Below are positions 43,969 to 52,311 of a stretch of 52,311 bases of DNA, one piece after another. The DNA comes from Lysobacteraceae bacterium PS02065 (lineage in GTDB: Bacteria; Pseudomonadota; Gammaproteobacteria; Xanthomonadales; Rhodanobacteraceae). The notes under the pieces are model-generated. The model had not been told where the DNA came from. It did not search any database and saw nothing but the letters and a program-made list of their open reading frames with translations. The translations under genes and the position numbers were made by a program. The first letter of the stretch is position 1, and every line of letters starts with the position of its first letter. The stretch covers positions 1 through 52,311 of the forward strand of contig JASCPI010000035.1 of assembly GCA_029959555.1 (NCBI GenBank), read 5' to 3'.

Positions 43969-44735
43969 AGGAAATCCTCGAAGTGCGGATCGAGCCGGCG
44001 GAACACGAACAGCCCGAACGCGAGCACCGCCGCGGCGACGAGCAGCCCGATCATGATGCGGGCCGGATCGATCTCGCCGTGGCCGAGCAGCAGCGCGCGC
44101 AAGGTCTCGATGTAGACCGTGAACGGATTCAGGTCGAGCCAGTGGCGATAGGCCTCCGGCAGCGTCGCGCGGTCGTAGAAGATCGGCGACGCGAACATCA
44201 GCAGCGTGATCACCTGCGCCAGCGCCTGCACGAGATCGCGCACGAACACCTGGATGCCGGCGCAGAGCAGCGCGATGCCGAACGCGAGCGCGTACAGCGG
44301 CAGGTAGGCGAGAAGTACGAGCGGCAGCATGGCGATGTTCACGCCCTGCCCCGCCACCGCGAGCACGACGAGGATCGCGACGTAACCGCCGAGATGAAGC
44401 AGGAAGCTCGCGCTGCTCGGCGCGAGCACGAGCAGCTCGCGCGGAAGCGCGACCTTGCCGATCAGCGCGGCGTTGTCCTGGATCGCCGTGGTGGAGCGCA
44501 GGATCGCTTCGGAGAACGCGATCCAGGGCCACATGGCCACGACGAGGAACGGCACGTAGCCCGGCGCGTCGGCACCGGGCACGCGCGCCTTGAAGATCTG
44601 CACGAACACGAACGCGTAGATCGCGAGCTGGAGCAGCGGCTGCACGAGCGCCCACCCGAAGCCCGTGAAGCTGCCCCGGTAGCGCTCGCGCAGTTCGCGC
44701 CGTATGAAGTGCGCAGCAAGCCTCGCGGCCTTCAT
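43965..44735 (-). CDS. wzm: O-antigen/polysaccharide ABC permease Wzm
   Basis: This 256-residue permease of the ABC-2 type has six predicted membrane helices. Family features are RRELRERYRGSFTGFGWALV, PLLQLAIYAFVFVQIFKARV, FLVVAMWPWIAFSEAILRST and TLLMFASPIFYDRATLPEAY. It is first in the minus-strand five-gene run. It pairs with the Wzt ATPase (overlapping GTGA). The polymer synthesised is not identifiable as no other biosynthesis genes are in the window. Confidence 0.93.
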   Translation of the reverse strand: MKAARLAAHFIRRELRERYRGSFTGFGWALVQPLLQLAIYAFVFVQIFKARVPGADAPGYVPFLVVAMWPWIAFSEAILRSTTAIQDNAALIGKVALPRELLVLAPSSASFLLHLGGYVAILVVLAVAGQGVNIAMLPLVLLAYLPLYALAFGIALLCAGIQVFVRDLVQALAQVITLLMFASPIFYDRATLPEAYRHWLDLNPFTVYIETLRALLLGHGEIDPARIMIGLLVAAAVLAFGLFVFRRLDPHFEDFL

Positions 44736-44814
44736 GCCCGTCCTGGTGGGATCGTGAGCCGGCTAGTGTAGCGCCGACGACGGGCGCCGGCGCGGCAGGC
44801 TCGCCTCGCGATCG

Positions 44815-45783
44815 TCAGTTGGACTTGGCGGCCTTCGTCGCGGGCTTGACCTTGGCCGCGGCGGGATCCGGCAGCAGCGGCGCCGGCATGTAGCGCGTGC
44901 GCAGGGATGCGACCGCATCGGGGTTAGCGTCGAGCGCCTCGCTGCGCAGCTGGTCGACATACTCCTTGACCTTCTGCTCGGTCAGGGTCATGCGCAACTG
45001 GTCGACCAGCGTGAGGCGCACCTCTTCGAAACTGCGGCGGCGCGATTCCTCGCGGTTGTCGAGCTTGATGATGTGGTAGCCGAACTGCGACTTCGTGACC
45101 GGTGCGAGTTCGCCGGGCTTGCGCAGCAGGTCGGATGCCTGCGCGAAATAGCGGTCCATGCGGCTGGAATTGGCGTCGATGATCTTGCCCTTGTTGGCGG
45201 CCTTCGAGGGATCGTCGGAGAACTCCATCACGAGCGCCTCGAAGTCCTCGGTCTTGGCGCGCTCATGGATCTTGGCTGCGAGGGCCCTGGCTTCGTCGTC
45301 GGTGCGCGACTTCTCGTCGATCAGCACGTGGAGCACGGTGACGTGGACCGGCGTGTCGAAGGCCGACGGATCGGCCGTGTAGCGCTCGCGCGCGAGCGTC
45401 TCGACGTCACCGATGTCGAGCTTCTCGCGGAAGTCCATGATGGTCTGCGCACCGATCACGTTCTCGCCCGACATCGCGACCGCGTGCTTGACGACCGGAT
45501 CCTTGTCGAGGCCCTTGGCGGTGCCCGCGTTGGCGAGCTGGCGCGTGAGCAGGATCTGCGTGATGAGGTCCTCGATGCGCTTGGGGCTGTTCATCGTGTC
45601 GGCACGCTGGTGCGGCGGGATCCGCAGCATCGACGCATCGATGTCGGCGAGCGTCACCGTGGCACCACCACGCGAGGCCACGACGGTCTCGGGCGGGAGC
45701 TTGTCCTGCGCGCACGCGGCACTCGAGAGGAAGGCGAAGGCGAGCGCGGCAGCAGCGGGGCCGACGTTGCGGAATGACACCAT
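44815..45783 (-). CDS. periplasmic parvulin-type peptidyl-prolyl isomerase
   Basis: This 322-residue protein has a signal peptide ending SSAACAQ, a helical SurA-like N-domain (residues 45-130) and a parvulin core (about 145-250) with VTVLHVLIDEKS, DFEALVMEFSDDPSKAANKG and KSQFGYHIIKLDNRE. It helps outer-membrane proteins fold in the periplasm, by analogy with SurA/PpiD. It is not adjacent to lptD or surA partners. The C-terminal tail is Lys/Ala rich. Assigned by motif only. Confidence 0.88.
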   Translation of the reverse strand: MVSFRNVGPAAAALAFAFLSSAACAQDKLPPETVVASRGGATVTLADIDASMLRIPPHQRADTMNSPKRIEDLITQILLTRQLANAGTAKGLDKDPVVKHAVAMSGENVIGAQTIMDFREKLDIGDVETLARERYTADPSAFDTPVHVTVLHVLIDEKSRTDDEARALAAKIHERAKTEDFEALVMEFSDDPSKAANKGKIIDANSSRMDRYFAQASDLLRKPGELAPVTKSQFGYHIIKLDNREESRRRSFEEVRLTLVDQLRMTLTEQKVKEYVDQLRSEALDANPDAVASLRTRYMPAPLLPDPAAAKVKPATKAAKSN

Positions 45784-45866
45784 GGAGCACCTCTGGTCAG
45801 GGTTTCGTGTACGGGGCGGACGCTTCAGACAGCACGTCCCCCGCCGGGTTCATTTCCGGCGAAAAC

Positions 45867-45899
45867 AAAAAAGCCGCCAGGCATGGCCCGGCGGCTTTT
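45867..45899 (-). terminator. rho-independent terminator of the 45916-47166 gene
   Basis: A perfect 10-bp stem AAAAGCCGCC (45869-45878) pairs with GGCGGCTTTT (45890-45899) around an 11-base loop. On the minus strand it is followed by T-rich sequence (TTTTTT then GTTTTC), 17 bases after the gene's stop. It could also terminate transcription rightward. Confidence 0.85.
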
Positions 45900-45915
45900 G
45901 TCCTCGTGGTTCGGA

Positions 45916-47166
45916 TTACGGACGGAACATCGACGAGCGGGCGATGCGCGCGTTGCAACTCGAACCCGGCGCGGTCTGCGCGCAGAGTGTCGTCGTGAGG
46001 GCACCCTGCGTTTCGACGTTCGCCGAGATGAGGTTGAGGTAGTAGGTCTTGCCCAGCTCGAGCGGACAGTAGCCCGCCGGGACGGTACCGTTCGGCGCAG
46101 TGAACATCGTCAGCAGGCGGCCGAGCTCGGTACCGCTGCTCGCCGGCATCACGCACGCAGCCGGGATGTTGACCAGTGCCGTGGAGCGGAACTGGCCGGG
46201 ACACGGCGCGATCACCGCGGTGTAAGCCGTGCCCTGCGTCGTCGCCGAGTACGGACTGAAGCCGACCATCACACCCTGCCACGGCGTCGCGCTGACCTGC
46301 GGCGCACGGAACTTGAGGGCCATGAACTTGTTGGATTCGATGCGGAACTGGAAGTTGTTGCCGTGCGTACCCGGATAGCCGTAACCCTCGCTGGACGGAC
46401 CCGGCGTCGGGAGGATGTCGGTCGGCGTCAGGTTGCCGCCGGTGTGCACACCGAACAACGCGGCATAGAGCGTCGCGTCCTTGGCGTTGTTGCCCTGGTA
46501 GCCGGCTTCGTTCACCGTCACCATCGTCTGGCGGCTGCTCAACGTCAGGCCGTCCTGGTTCTCGGGCGGCACCTGCTCGCCGTACGGGCAGTTGCCTGCC
46601 GCGACGGTCGCCGGCTGCACCGTGATCTCGTTGCTCTGGATCACCGGCGACTGGATGGCGTAGCCACCACTCGAGAGCGAGCACTGCACCTGCAGCTTGA
46701 ACTTCCACTGCGCGGTGGTGCTGCCGTTGTCGAATGCGAGGACACGATTGACGCTGGTGCCGCAATTCGTGCACAGCGACGTGCCGTCGGCCCAACCCGC
46801 TCCCGTGACGATGCCGGTACCGCTCGTGTTGACGATGCCGCGCAGTGTGCAGCTCGCGCTCGTCGGGATGCCCTGGACGGTCGCCGTCACCCCCGTGACG
46901 CCACTGGCGTGCGGACCCGCCGGAGCGGCCACGCTGATCGTGCTCAGGCCTGCCGCGCCGTCCGGAAGACAGGTCATGCCCGTCACGCCCTCGAGGGTCA
47001 CGCGTCCACTGGACGGATCGACCGACATGCGGCTGGCGGTCATGCCGTCGCAGACACCGTTGTTGCCGGCACGCTCGATGCGTACGGGAAACGTCTGGGC
47101 GAGGGCGACGACCGGCAGCATCAACACTGCGGCGAGCAGAATTCTTCCTGAAATGAGGGCTTTCAT
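45916..47166 (-). CDS. exported Cys-rich protein of unknown function
   Basis: This 416-residue protein has a signal peptide (MKALISGRILLAAVLMLPVV, cleavage after ALA). It contains many cysteines spread throughout (NGVCDGM, GMTCLPD, SASCTLR, SLCTNCG, VQCSLSSG, GNCPYGE and others), suggesting disulfide bonds in an extracytoplasmic beta-rich protein. AGGAA lies before ATG at 47166. It follows a terminator from the upstream gene, but that hairpin faces the same direction, so a separate promoter is likely in the 60-base gap. I recognise no domain family; function unknown. Confidence 0.75.
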   Translation of the reverse strand: MKALISGRILLAAVLMLPVVALAQTFPVRIERAGNNGVCDGMTASRMSVDPSSGRVTLEGVTGMTCLPDGAAGLSTISVAAPAGPHASGVTGVTATVQGIPTSASCTLRGIVNTSGTGIVTGAGWADGTSLCTNCGTSVNRVLAFDNGSTTAQWKFKLQVQCSLSSGGYAIQSPVIQSNEITVQPATVAAGNCPYGEQVPPENQDGLTLSSRQTMVTVNEAGYQGNNAKDATLYAALFGVHTGGNLTPTDILPTPGPSSEGYGYPGTHGNNFQFRIESNKFMALKFRAPQVSATPWQGVMVGFSPYSATTQGTAYTAVIAPCPGQFRSTALVNIPAACVMPASSGTELGRLLTMFTAPNGTVPAGYCPLELGKTYYLNLISANVETQGALTTTLCAQTAPGSSCNARIARSSMFRP

Positions 47167-47223
47167 GAACGCGGGCTTCCTGAAGGTACCGAAAACTGCC
47201 CGTACCTTAGCCCCCGGAGGCCC

Positions 47224-47254
47224 AAAAAGAAAGCCCCGCCGAAGCGGGGCTTTC
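47224..47254 (-). terminator. rho-independent terminator of the 47283-48935 gene
   Basis: A perfect 11-bp stem (47229-47239 with 47244-47254) has a UUCG-type tetraloop on the minus strand and a TTTTT tract right after it, 29 bases past the stop codon. It is a textbook strong terminator. Confidence 0.92.
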
Positions 47255-47282
47255 CCTGAAACATCACACTAACGCGAGTCAA

Positions 47283-48935
47283 TCAGGAGCAAGCAGCCGT
47301 CGCCGTGCCGGCGCAGCTACGCGAACCCTTGTGCTTCCACAGACCCGAGTAGTTCGACAGCTTGCCCGGAGCAGCGTTCGCGTTGACGTAGTTCGTCGCG
47401 GCGAAGCCCGTGATCGGCAGACCGAAGAACGTCACGCCTTCCGCCGAAGCCGGCAGAGCGTGAATCTCGGTAGCCGGGTTCAGGCCGATGCGCAGCCAAC
47501 CCGCGTTGAGGCCGTCGGCGCGGACGTCGACGTTCTCGGCGAGAGCCGAACCGAGGACCGGCGAGGTGCGGTCGTCGAGGAAGTCGGCCGTCGACTGGAA
47601 CGAGATGACCTGCGTCTCGTAGCGGAGGACCGGGATCAGCTCTTCCGGGTTCTCGCAAGGCGAGAAGCAGAGGTCGCACGCCGGGTTCTGCGAATCCGAA
47701 CCCGTACAGGCGCCCGGACCCTGCTCTTCACGATCGAACGGGGTCAGCTGGACTTCAACGCGCGAACCCTGGTTGTAGACCTCGACGAACGGCGCGCGCG
47801 CCACGCCGGCGGAGCCGAGGCGGTACGGACGGTCGACGTAGAAGCCCTTGGTCGGGAACGTCACGGCCCAGTCGGTCGTCGCCGCAGCGCCGCCACCCAG
47901 GACGTACTCGTTGAAGATCGCGTCGTGCGTGAACAGCGCGCTGAACGCGTCGATCGGCAGCGTGCCCGGAGCCGTGCCGTAGGTCGCGGTCACGACCTGG
48001 CCGTTGCGGAACACGTACGCCGTGGCCGACGGAGCCGGGAAGCCGACGTTGGCGAGCGACGGGCTCGTGTTACCCGGGTTCGAGTGGTTGAAACCACCGG
48101 CCGAGTAGAAGCCGTCAACCGCGTCGGCCGAGTACGGCAGCAGCACGCCGTTCGCACCGTCGACGATCGAGGCCGCGCCGAACAGGCCGCCCGTGGCCGG
48201 ACCGAGGTCGACCGTGTTGTCGGCGGTCCAGTAACCCGGAGCCGGGTACGACGACCATGCAGCGTTGACCTTGTCGCAGTTCAGCGGAACGCCCGTCGCC
48301 GGGACGTGCGTGATCGCGGCGATCGAGTTCTGCGCCGCGCCGCCGTTCTGGCCGGCGTTGTTGCCGACGACGCCCATTTCGATCAGCTCGAAATGGCCTT
48401 CACGCGTGTTGGCGAGCGTGCGGCCCGGGCTGCCCGAAGCGCCATAGATCGCGTCGCCCGAGTACAGCGCGCTCGAGAAGCGGACGTACGACTGGCCGTT
48501 CGGCAGGACGCCGATCGCACCCGACGACGAACCCGCGGCGGCGCCACGGATCTTCGGCACCGTGCACGACGTGTCCGTCGTGGTCAGGTTGGCCTGCGGC
48601 TCCGCATCGGTGCCGAGCGTGAAGACCGTGGCGGTCCACACGTCGTACGGCGACAGGTACAGGTTGAAGTCGCGGACTTCGCGGCTGTTACGGCCTTCGA
48701 GGAAGCGGACCTTGACGGCCTTGCCCTGGTTCGTCGTGTTGACAACCGAGAACGCAGTCGTGAGGTTCGACGGATCTTCGACCTGATTCTTCGCGACGTT
48801 GACCGTGTAGTACGGGTAGATCAGGACCTGGCCGAGGCCGTCCGGATTCAACGTGACGGCGGTCGCCAGGTTAGCGATGCCAACCGTGCCGGCGATACCG
48901 GCGACGACGGCGGTCGTCAAGCTGTTTCTTTTCAT
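47283..48935 (-). CDS. abundant-type exported protein of unknown function
   Basis: This 550-residue protein has a signal peptide (MKRNSLTTAVVAGIAGTVGI, cleavage near ATA). The mature part starts VTLNPDGLGQVLIYPYYTVN and contains repeated strand-like stretches and a Cys cluster GACTGSDSQNPACDLCFSPC. ATG at 48935 is supported by AGGAG 7 bases upstream; an upstream in-frame start exists but lacks a binding site. The strong terminator and long untranslated upstream region (252 bases, no gene) suggest high expression. No recognised family; possibly a surface-layer or outer-membrane protein, unproven. Confidence 0.75.
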   Translation of the reverse strand: MKRNSLTTAVVAGIAGTVGIANLATAVTLNPDGLGQVLIYPYYTVNVAKNQVEDPSNLTTAFSVVNTTNQGKAVKVRFLEGRNSREVRDFNLYLSPYDVWTATVFTLGTDAEPQANLTTTDTSCTVPKIRGAAAGSSSGAIGVLPNGQSYVRFSSALYSGDAIYGASGSPGRTLANTREGHFELIEMGVVGNNAGQNGGAAQNSIAAITHVPATGVPLNCDKVNAAWSSYPAPGYWTADNTVDLGPATGGLFGAASIVDGANGVLLPYSADAVDGFYSAGGFNHSNPGNTSPSLANVGFPAPSATAYVFRNGQVVTATYGTAPGTLPIDAFSALFTHDAIFNEYVLGGGAAATTDWAVTFPTKGFYVDRPYRLGSAGVARAPFVEVYNQGSRVEVQLTPFDREEQGPGACTGSDSQNPACDLCFSPCENPEELIPVLRYETQVISFQSTADFLDDRTSPVLGSALAENVDVRADGLNAGWLRIGLNPATEIHALPASAEGVTFFGLPITGFAATNYVNANAAPGKLSNYSGLWKHKGSRSCAGTATAACS

Positions 48936-49187
48936 TGCAACACTCCTAATTTTGACCACAGGGCTTTGCTTACGGTTTTGCTTTACGGCTAACCCCACTC
49001 CGCAGCGTTATTGCGCCTTGTATAGGGCAAGGTTAGGCAACAGCGCCGCAATCGTACGGCAAGGTCTGGACGGGTGCAATCCCTCCGCACCCCTCCCCGG
49101 GGCGGGCCGACAAGACCTCCGATCCGCCGCTTTCACGGCTCTCCCGAAGTTCCCCTGACCCCACTTGCTTCCCCCGACTGTAGCAGA

Positions 49188-49664
49188 TCAAGGCTGCGCG
49201 GGTTGCTCCTCCGACGCCTCCTCGGCGCCGCCCGCGTCTTTCGGCCGCGCGGCACCCAGGAAGTACCACGTGCCATCCGCATCACGGATCCAGCTCTCGC
49301 GCACGAAGCTCAACGAAGGCGTCATGCTGCCGCCGATCGGCACGGTGATGTCGAGCTGCAGGCTGACCACGCACGAATCCTCGGTCGCGCAGTCCTTGCC
49401 CGTGACGGTGACCTTGTCCCAGCGCACAGGACGGTTGTTCATGCGCTGCGTGTAGTCGGCCTTCGGATCGGTCGCGCGCTTGCCCGGCGTCATGTAGTCG
49501 TAAGCCTTGTCTGCCTGCTTGGCGATGAGCAGGTTCCAGCGCTCAATGGCGCGAACCTCGGGGGCTCCCTTGGCGGAGGAGCGCACGCCACCGCCACTGG
49601 CGCAGGCGCCGAGCAGCAACGCGGCGGCGAGGACGAGCATCGTGCGGAACATCGTGGACGTCAT
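49188..49664 (-). CDS. lipoprotein of unknown function
   Basis: This 158-residue protein has MTSTMFRTMLVLAAALLLGA with a lipobox LGAC, so it is a predicted lipoprotein. It has a helix then a beta-rich body (WNLLIAKQADKAYDYMTPGK, VRWDKVTVTGKDC, LQLDITVPIGGS, FVRESWIRDADGTWYFLG), reminiscent of NTF2/SnoaL-like or DUF4440 folds. AGGAG lies 8 bases before ATG at 49664. It lies downstream of the secretin gene on the same strand by 89 bases and could be co-transcribed. Function unknown. Confidence 0.8.
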   Translation of the reverse strand: MTSTMFRTMLVLAAALLLGACASGGGVRSSAKGAPEVRAIERWNLLIAKQADKAYDYMTPGKRATDPKADYTQRMNNRPVRWDKVTVTGKDCATEDSCVVSLQLDITVPIGGSMTPSLSFVRESWIRDADGTWYFLGAARPKDAGGAEEASEEQPAQP

Positions 49665-49753
49665 GGTCTCTCCTGGATCGGATTCGTCGTGGTCTCGCGG
49701 GGCGCGAGGGCGTCGGTAGACGCCTCGCGCGGGCGAAGGTTCCCGTGCGTGCG

Positions 49754-52087
49754 TCAGTCCTGCCGCTCGGCGGGCGGTGCCGGAGGCGGCGAGCGATCGA
49801 AACCGCCCTGCATCTGGCCGCGCATCGGCGCGAGGCTCTGGAACTGGCGACGGTACTGCTCGGTGACCTCGCGCGCCTCGTCGGTGTTGGTCATCACCGA
49901 GGGCGTGATGAGCACGATGAGCTCGGTGCGCTCGCTCTGCTTGGACGTCGAGCCGAACAGGCGACGCAGCACCGGCACCTTGTTGAGCAGCGGCACGCCA
50001 TTGTCCGAGGTGCGGTCATCCTCGGAGATGAGGCCGCCGAGCAGCACGGTCTCGCCGCTCTGCACGGCGATCTGCGTGTCGATCGTGCGCTTGTTGATCG
50101 GCGGGTTCTCGCCGACCCGGGTCGTCGCGCCGGGCTTGCTGACCTCCTGCGACACCTCGAGGTAGACCAGGCCGCCCGGATTGACGCGCGGCTTGACCTG
50201 CAGGATCACGCCCGTGTCGATGTACTGCACCGAGCCGTAACCCGAGTTCGTCGTGGTGGCGCCCGCCGAGGCCGAGGTACTGGCGGTGGGCACCGAGATG
50301 CCGATCAGCGACGTCGTCGTGATCGGGATCTGCGTGCCGACGTTGATCTGCGCTTCCTGGTTGTTGGTGACCACCAGCGACGGCGCGGAAAGCACCTTGG
50401 CCTGGCCCGACTGCTCGAGCGCGCTGAGCGCGACCTGGAACTTGCTGTTGACGTACGACCAGAACATGGTGCCGCTGGCCTCGCCGGGACCGGTGCGGCC
50501 GAGGCCGCTGCGCTGGCGATCCGACCGGTTGAGCACGTCGTAGTCGATGGCCGCGTAGGGATCCGCGCTGCCGCGCGCGCCCGCGAACCACCACTGCACG
50601 CCGAACTGCAGGTCGCCGGTGAGGCCGACCTCGAGGATCTTGGTCTCGATGTGCACCTGCAGCGGCGAGATGTCGAGGCGGCGGATCGCGCCCTGCATCG
50701 CCTCCCACTCGCTCGGCGTGGCCATCACGAGGAGCTGGTTGCTCTCCTCGACCGCGGTGATGCGGATATCGGTGTCGGCGCTGCCGGAGGAGCCGCCGGC
50801 CGCCGGCGTCGCCGGCGTCGAACCCGCCGCGCCACCGGGCGCCGCCGCGTTGATCGACGATGCGCCGTTGCGACGGCTCGAGAAGCGGGAACCCGGCGTA
50901 CGGCTGCTGCCGCCCCCGCCGATCGTCGCCGACGACAGGCCCGGCGCGACCGAGCCCGAGGTGCTCGACCGGCGCGAGCCGCCGCTGCGCGAACCACCGA
51001 CGAAGATCTCGTTGAGATAGTCGGCGAGATCGAGCGACTTGATGTTCTTGACGTCGTAGACGTAGAGCTGGGTGGTCGCCTCGTCACCGGCGCGATCGAG
51101 GCGGCGCAGCCATTCCTCGGCCTGGCGCAGGTACTCGGGCTGCGGCGTCAGTGCGATGATCGCGTTGGAGCGCTCGATCGGGATGAAGCGGAACATGCCC
51201 GCGAGCGGCGACTCGCCCGTCGCGCCGAACACCTTCTCGAGCTCGGGCAGCAGCGTGCCGACTTCGGTGTACTGCAGCGTGAAGACGCCGACCGACATGC
51301 CCTTGAGCCAGTCGACGTCGAAGATGTCGATGGTCTGCTGGTAGTTCTCGAGCTCCGCCGCGGTGCCCGCGAGCACCATCATGCTGCGCGAGGTGTCGGC
51401 ATTGACGATCGCATCCGCCTTCGCGTACGGCTTGAGCAGTTTGGCCATCTCGCTCGCCGACACGTAGCGCAGCGGGAACACGCGCACCTCGTAGCCGCGC
51501 GCGAGTCTGGGCGCTGCGATGCGCGGGGTCAGGTTGCCCGGCAGCGCGTCCTTGATCTGCAGCACCGTGTAGCGGCCGTCGCGGTAGACGAGCGTATTGC
51601 CGGTCCACGACAGGAGCATCTCGAGCACCGACATGGCCTGGTCGGCGCGGATCGGCTTGGACGTCGAGAACGACACGTTGCCGCCGACGTTGGGCGCGAT
51701 CGTGTAGTTCTGCTGCAGCAGGTCGCCGAGGATCGCCTTGACGACGGCCTGGATCGGGTTGTTCTCGAAGTTGAAGTCGACCTGCCCTTCCGGACCCGGC
51801 GCAGCCGGAGCCTTGCGCGCGGCGGCCTCGTCGAAGAACTTGCCGGTGCCGATCTCGACCTGCGGCTTGGGCGGCTCGATCTTGTCGTTCTCGTCGTTGT
51901 CGAGGCGGATGCCCTCGAGCTTGGACGGTTCCTCGGGACGCGCCGCGGTCTTCGCACCGAAGTTGTCGGCGGTCAGCGGTGCGGCATGCAGGGCGTGGTC
52001 CTCGGACGGACGCGTGGGCGCGCTCGAGCAGCCCGCGAGCACGGTCAGGCTGGTGGCGAGCGAAACGAGGAGCGCTCTCGAAGGCAC
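49754..52087 (-). CDS. gspD: type II secretion outer-membrane secretin GspD/XpsD
   Basis: This 777-residue secretin is a lipoprotein (LTVLAGCSS lipobox) like XpsD. N-terminal N0-N3 domains follow (VDFNFENNPIQAVVKAILGD, VFPLRYVSASEMAKLLKPYA, TQLYVYDVKNIKSLDLADYL), with a long Gly/Ser/Arg-rich insertion, then the secretin core (APSLVVTNNQEAQINVGTQI, GVILQVKPRVNPGGLVYLEV and VLLGGLISEDDRTSDNGVPL). A second GTG at 52087 is chosen as start, with GGAG 8 bases before it; GTG at 52096 is an alternative. It forms the outer-membrane pore of the general secretion system. It directly follows an XpsN-like gene. Confidence 0.92.
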   Translation of the reverse strand: MPSRALLVSLATSLTVLAGCSSAPTRPSEDHALHAAPLTADNFGAKTAARPEEPSKLEGIRLDNDENDKIEPPKPQVEIGTGKFFDEAAARKAPAAPGPEGQVDFNFENNPIQAVVKAILGDLLQQNYTIAPNVGGNVSFSTSKPIRADQAMSVLEMLLSWTGNTLVYRDGRYTVLQIKDALPGNLTPRIAAPRLARGYEVRVFPLRYVSASEMAKLLKPYAKADAIVNADTSRSMMVLAGTAAELENYQQTIDIFDVDWLKGMSVGVFTLQYTEVGTLLPELEKVFGATGESPLAGMFRFIPIERSNAIIALTPQPEYLRQAEEWLRRLDRAGDEATTQLYVYDVKNIKSLDLADYLNEIFVGGSRSGGSRRSSTSGSVAPGLSSATIGGGGSSRTPGSRFSSRRNGASSINAAAPGGAAGSTPATPAAGGSSGSADTDIRITAVEESNQLLVMATPSEWEAMQGAIRRLDISPLQVHIETKILEVGLTGDLQFGVQWWFAGARGSADPYAAIDYDVLNRSDRQRSGLGRTGPGEASGTMFWSYVNSKFQVALSALEQSGQAKVLSAPSLVVTNNQEAQINVGTQIPITTTSLIGISVPTASTSASAGATTTNSGYGSVQYIDTGVILQVKPRVNPGGLVYLEVSQEVSKPGATTRVGENPPINKRTIDTQIAVQSGETVLLGGLISEDDRTSDNGVPLLNKVPVLRRLFGSTSKQSERTELIVLITPSVMTNTDEAREVTEQYRRQFQSLAPMRGQMQGGFDRSPPPAPPAERQD

Positions 52088-52100
52088 TGGCGTCACTCCA

Positions 52101-52311
52101 TCACTGTTTCTGGTCACTGGGACTGTTTCCTCTGCGTTCTGCCCGCATGCGCTCGGCTTCCTCGCGCATCTGGCGACGGCGTTCCTCGATGCGCTTGGCG
52201 AGATCGGTATCGGCTCCGCCAGGCTTGGCCTCCGGCGCGACGGCACCGGGCGGCGTCGGCGGGGTGCCGGGCACCGCCGGCGGCGCGCGCGGCGGCGTCA
52301 TCGGCTTGCCG
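52101..52311 (-). CDS. C-terminal end of XpsN/GspC-like protein, partial
   Basis: The last 69 codons of a gene running off the window edge. The visible part is proline-rich (TPPRAPPAVPGTPPTPPGAV), then a charged helix (DLAKRIEERRRQMREEAERM) and ends SDQKQ. A gene located immediately before gspD with a proline-rich C-terminus fits xpsN of Xanthomonadales. There is not enough sequence to confirm it. It ends 13 bases before the gspD start. Confidence 0.5.
   Translation of the reverse strand, partial: GKPMTPPRAPPAVPGTPPTPPGAVAPEAKPGGADTDLAKRIEERRRQMREEAERMRAERRGNSPSDQKQ

Noticed and set aside
48936..49070. Defined promoter for the exported protein at 47283-48935
   Set aside because: TATACA is present on the minus strand, but no -35 at a proper distance can be paired with it.

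Overview
The window is 52.3 kb of very GC-rich, densely coding bacterial chromosome, most likely from a gammaproteobacterium of the Xanthomonadales/Lysobacterales (Rhodanobacteraceae or Dokdonella-like). Several features point there: a type II secretion order that fits xpsN-xpsD at the right end, several CSLREA/parallel beta-helix exported proteins whose C-termini carry an FR-x-x-FD tail, a RegB/RegA redox pair, and several families of intergenic palindromic repeats. This assignment is inference from gene content, not a database result. I see no prophage, insertion sequence or CRISPR array. Bases 1-82 are homopolymer low-complexity sequence and look like a contig end or sequencing artefact.

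Left third (83-17873). A minus-strand block encodes a small exported protein, two tandem Tat-signalled TldD paralogues and one leaderless TldE/PmbA. Then come selO and, divergently, a zinc-free type L36 gene with its own promoter and terminator. Next are an exported small protein, an agmatine deiminase, an MBL hydrolase, a YcaQ/AlkX-like DNA glycosylase, a beta-helix surface protein, an acetyl-CoA acetyltransferase, a LEA-like lipoprotein, the beta subunit of methylcrotonyl-CoA carboxylase and a DUF3187-type protein. Thiolase and MCC-beta both belong to leucine/acetoacetate catabolism.

Middle (17932-28900). tRNA-Arg(CCT) is followed by an ALDH7-type semialdehyde dehydrogenase, a methyltransferase, a PAP2 phosphatase and a CpxR/CpxA-like pair with a CpxR-box-like repeat just upstream. 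DUF2383 and DUF1328 stress-type small proteins follow. A tightly packed set of alpha/beta hydrolase, RegB and RegA follows, with an oxygen-binding-diiron type MBL protein just downstream, suggesting a redox/oxygen-sensing unit. A ParD/ParE module has a palindromic operator lying over its promoter.

Right half (28900-52311). A large beta-helix protein is interrupted by an in-frame TAG, after which the reading frame continues to a conserved-looking tail. A LuxR-type regulator, an isoaspartyl peptidase, the conserved tesA<>ybbA-ybbP block and a PilZ protein follow. A five-gene minus-strand ABC-export polysaccharide cluster (wzm, wzt with a C-terminal sugar-binding domain, a methyltransferase, a protein that appears to fuse a PqqD/RRE-like domain to a GT-A-like glycosyltransferase, and a GT2) comes next. 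A parvulin, two exported proteins of unknown function with strong terminators, a lipoprotein, the T2SS secretin and the end of an XpsN-like gene complete the window.

Three dispersed repeat families are visible: a 123-124 nt multi-hairpin element in three copies, a CATTCCGGC family shared by two intergenic regions, and a 21-bp inverted repeat with a degenerate half copy elsewhere. Most attractive for follow-up are the RRE-like/glycosyltransferase fusion, the Tat-TldD pair with a leaderless TldE, the RegBA-diiron unit, and the amber-interrupted beta-helix gene.
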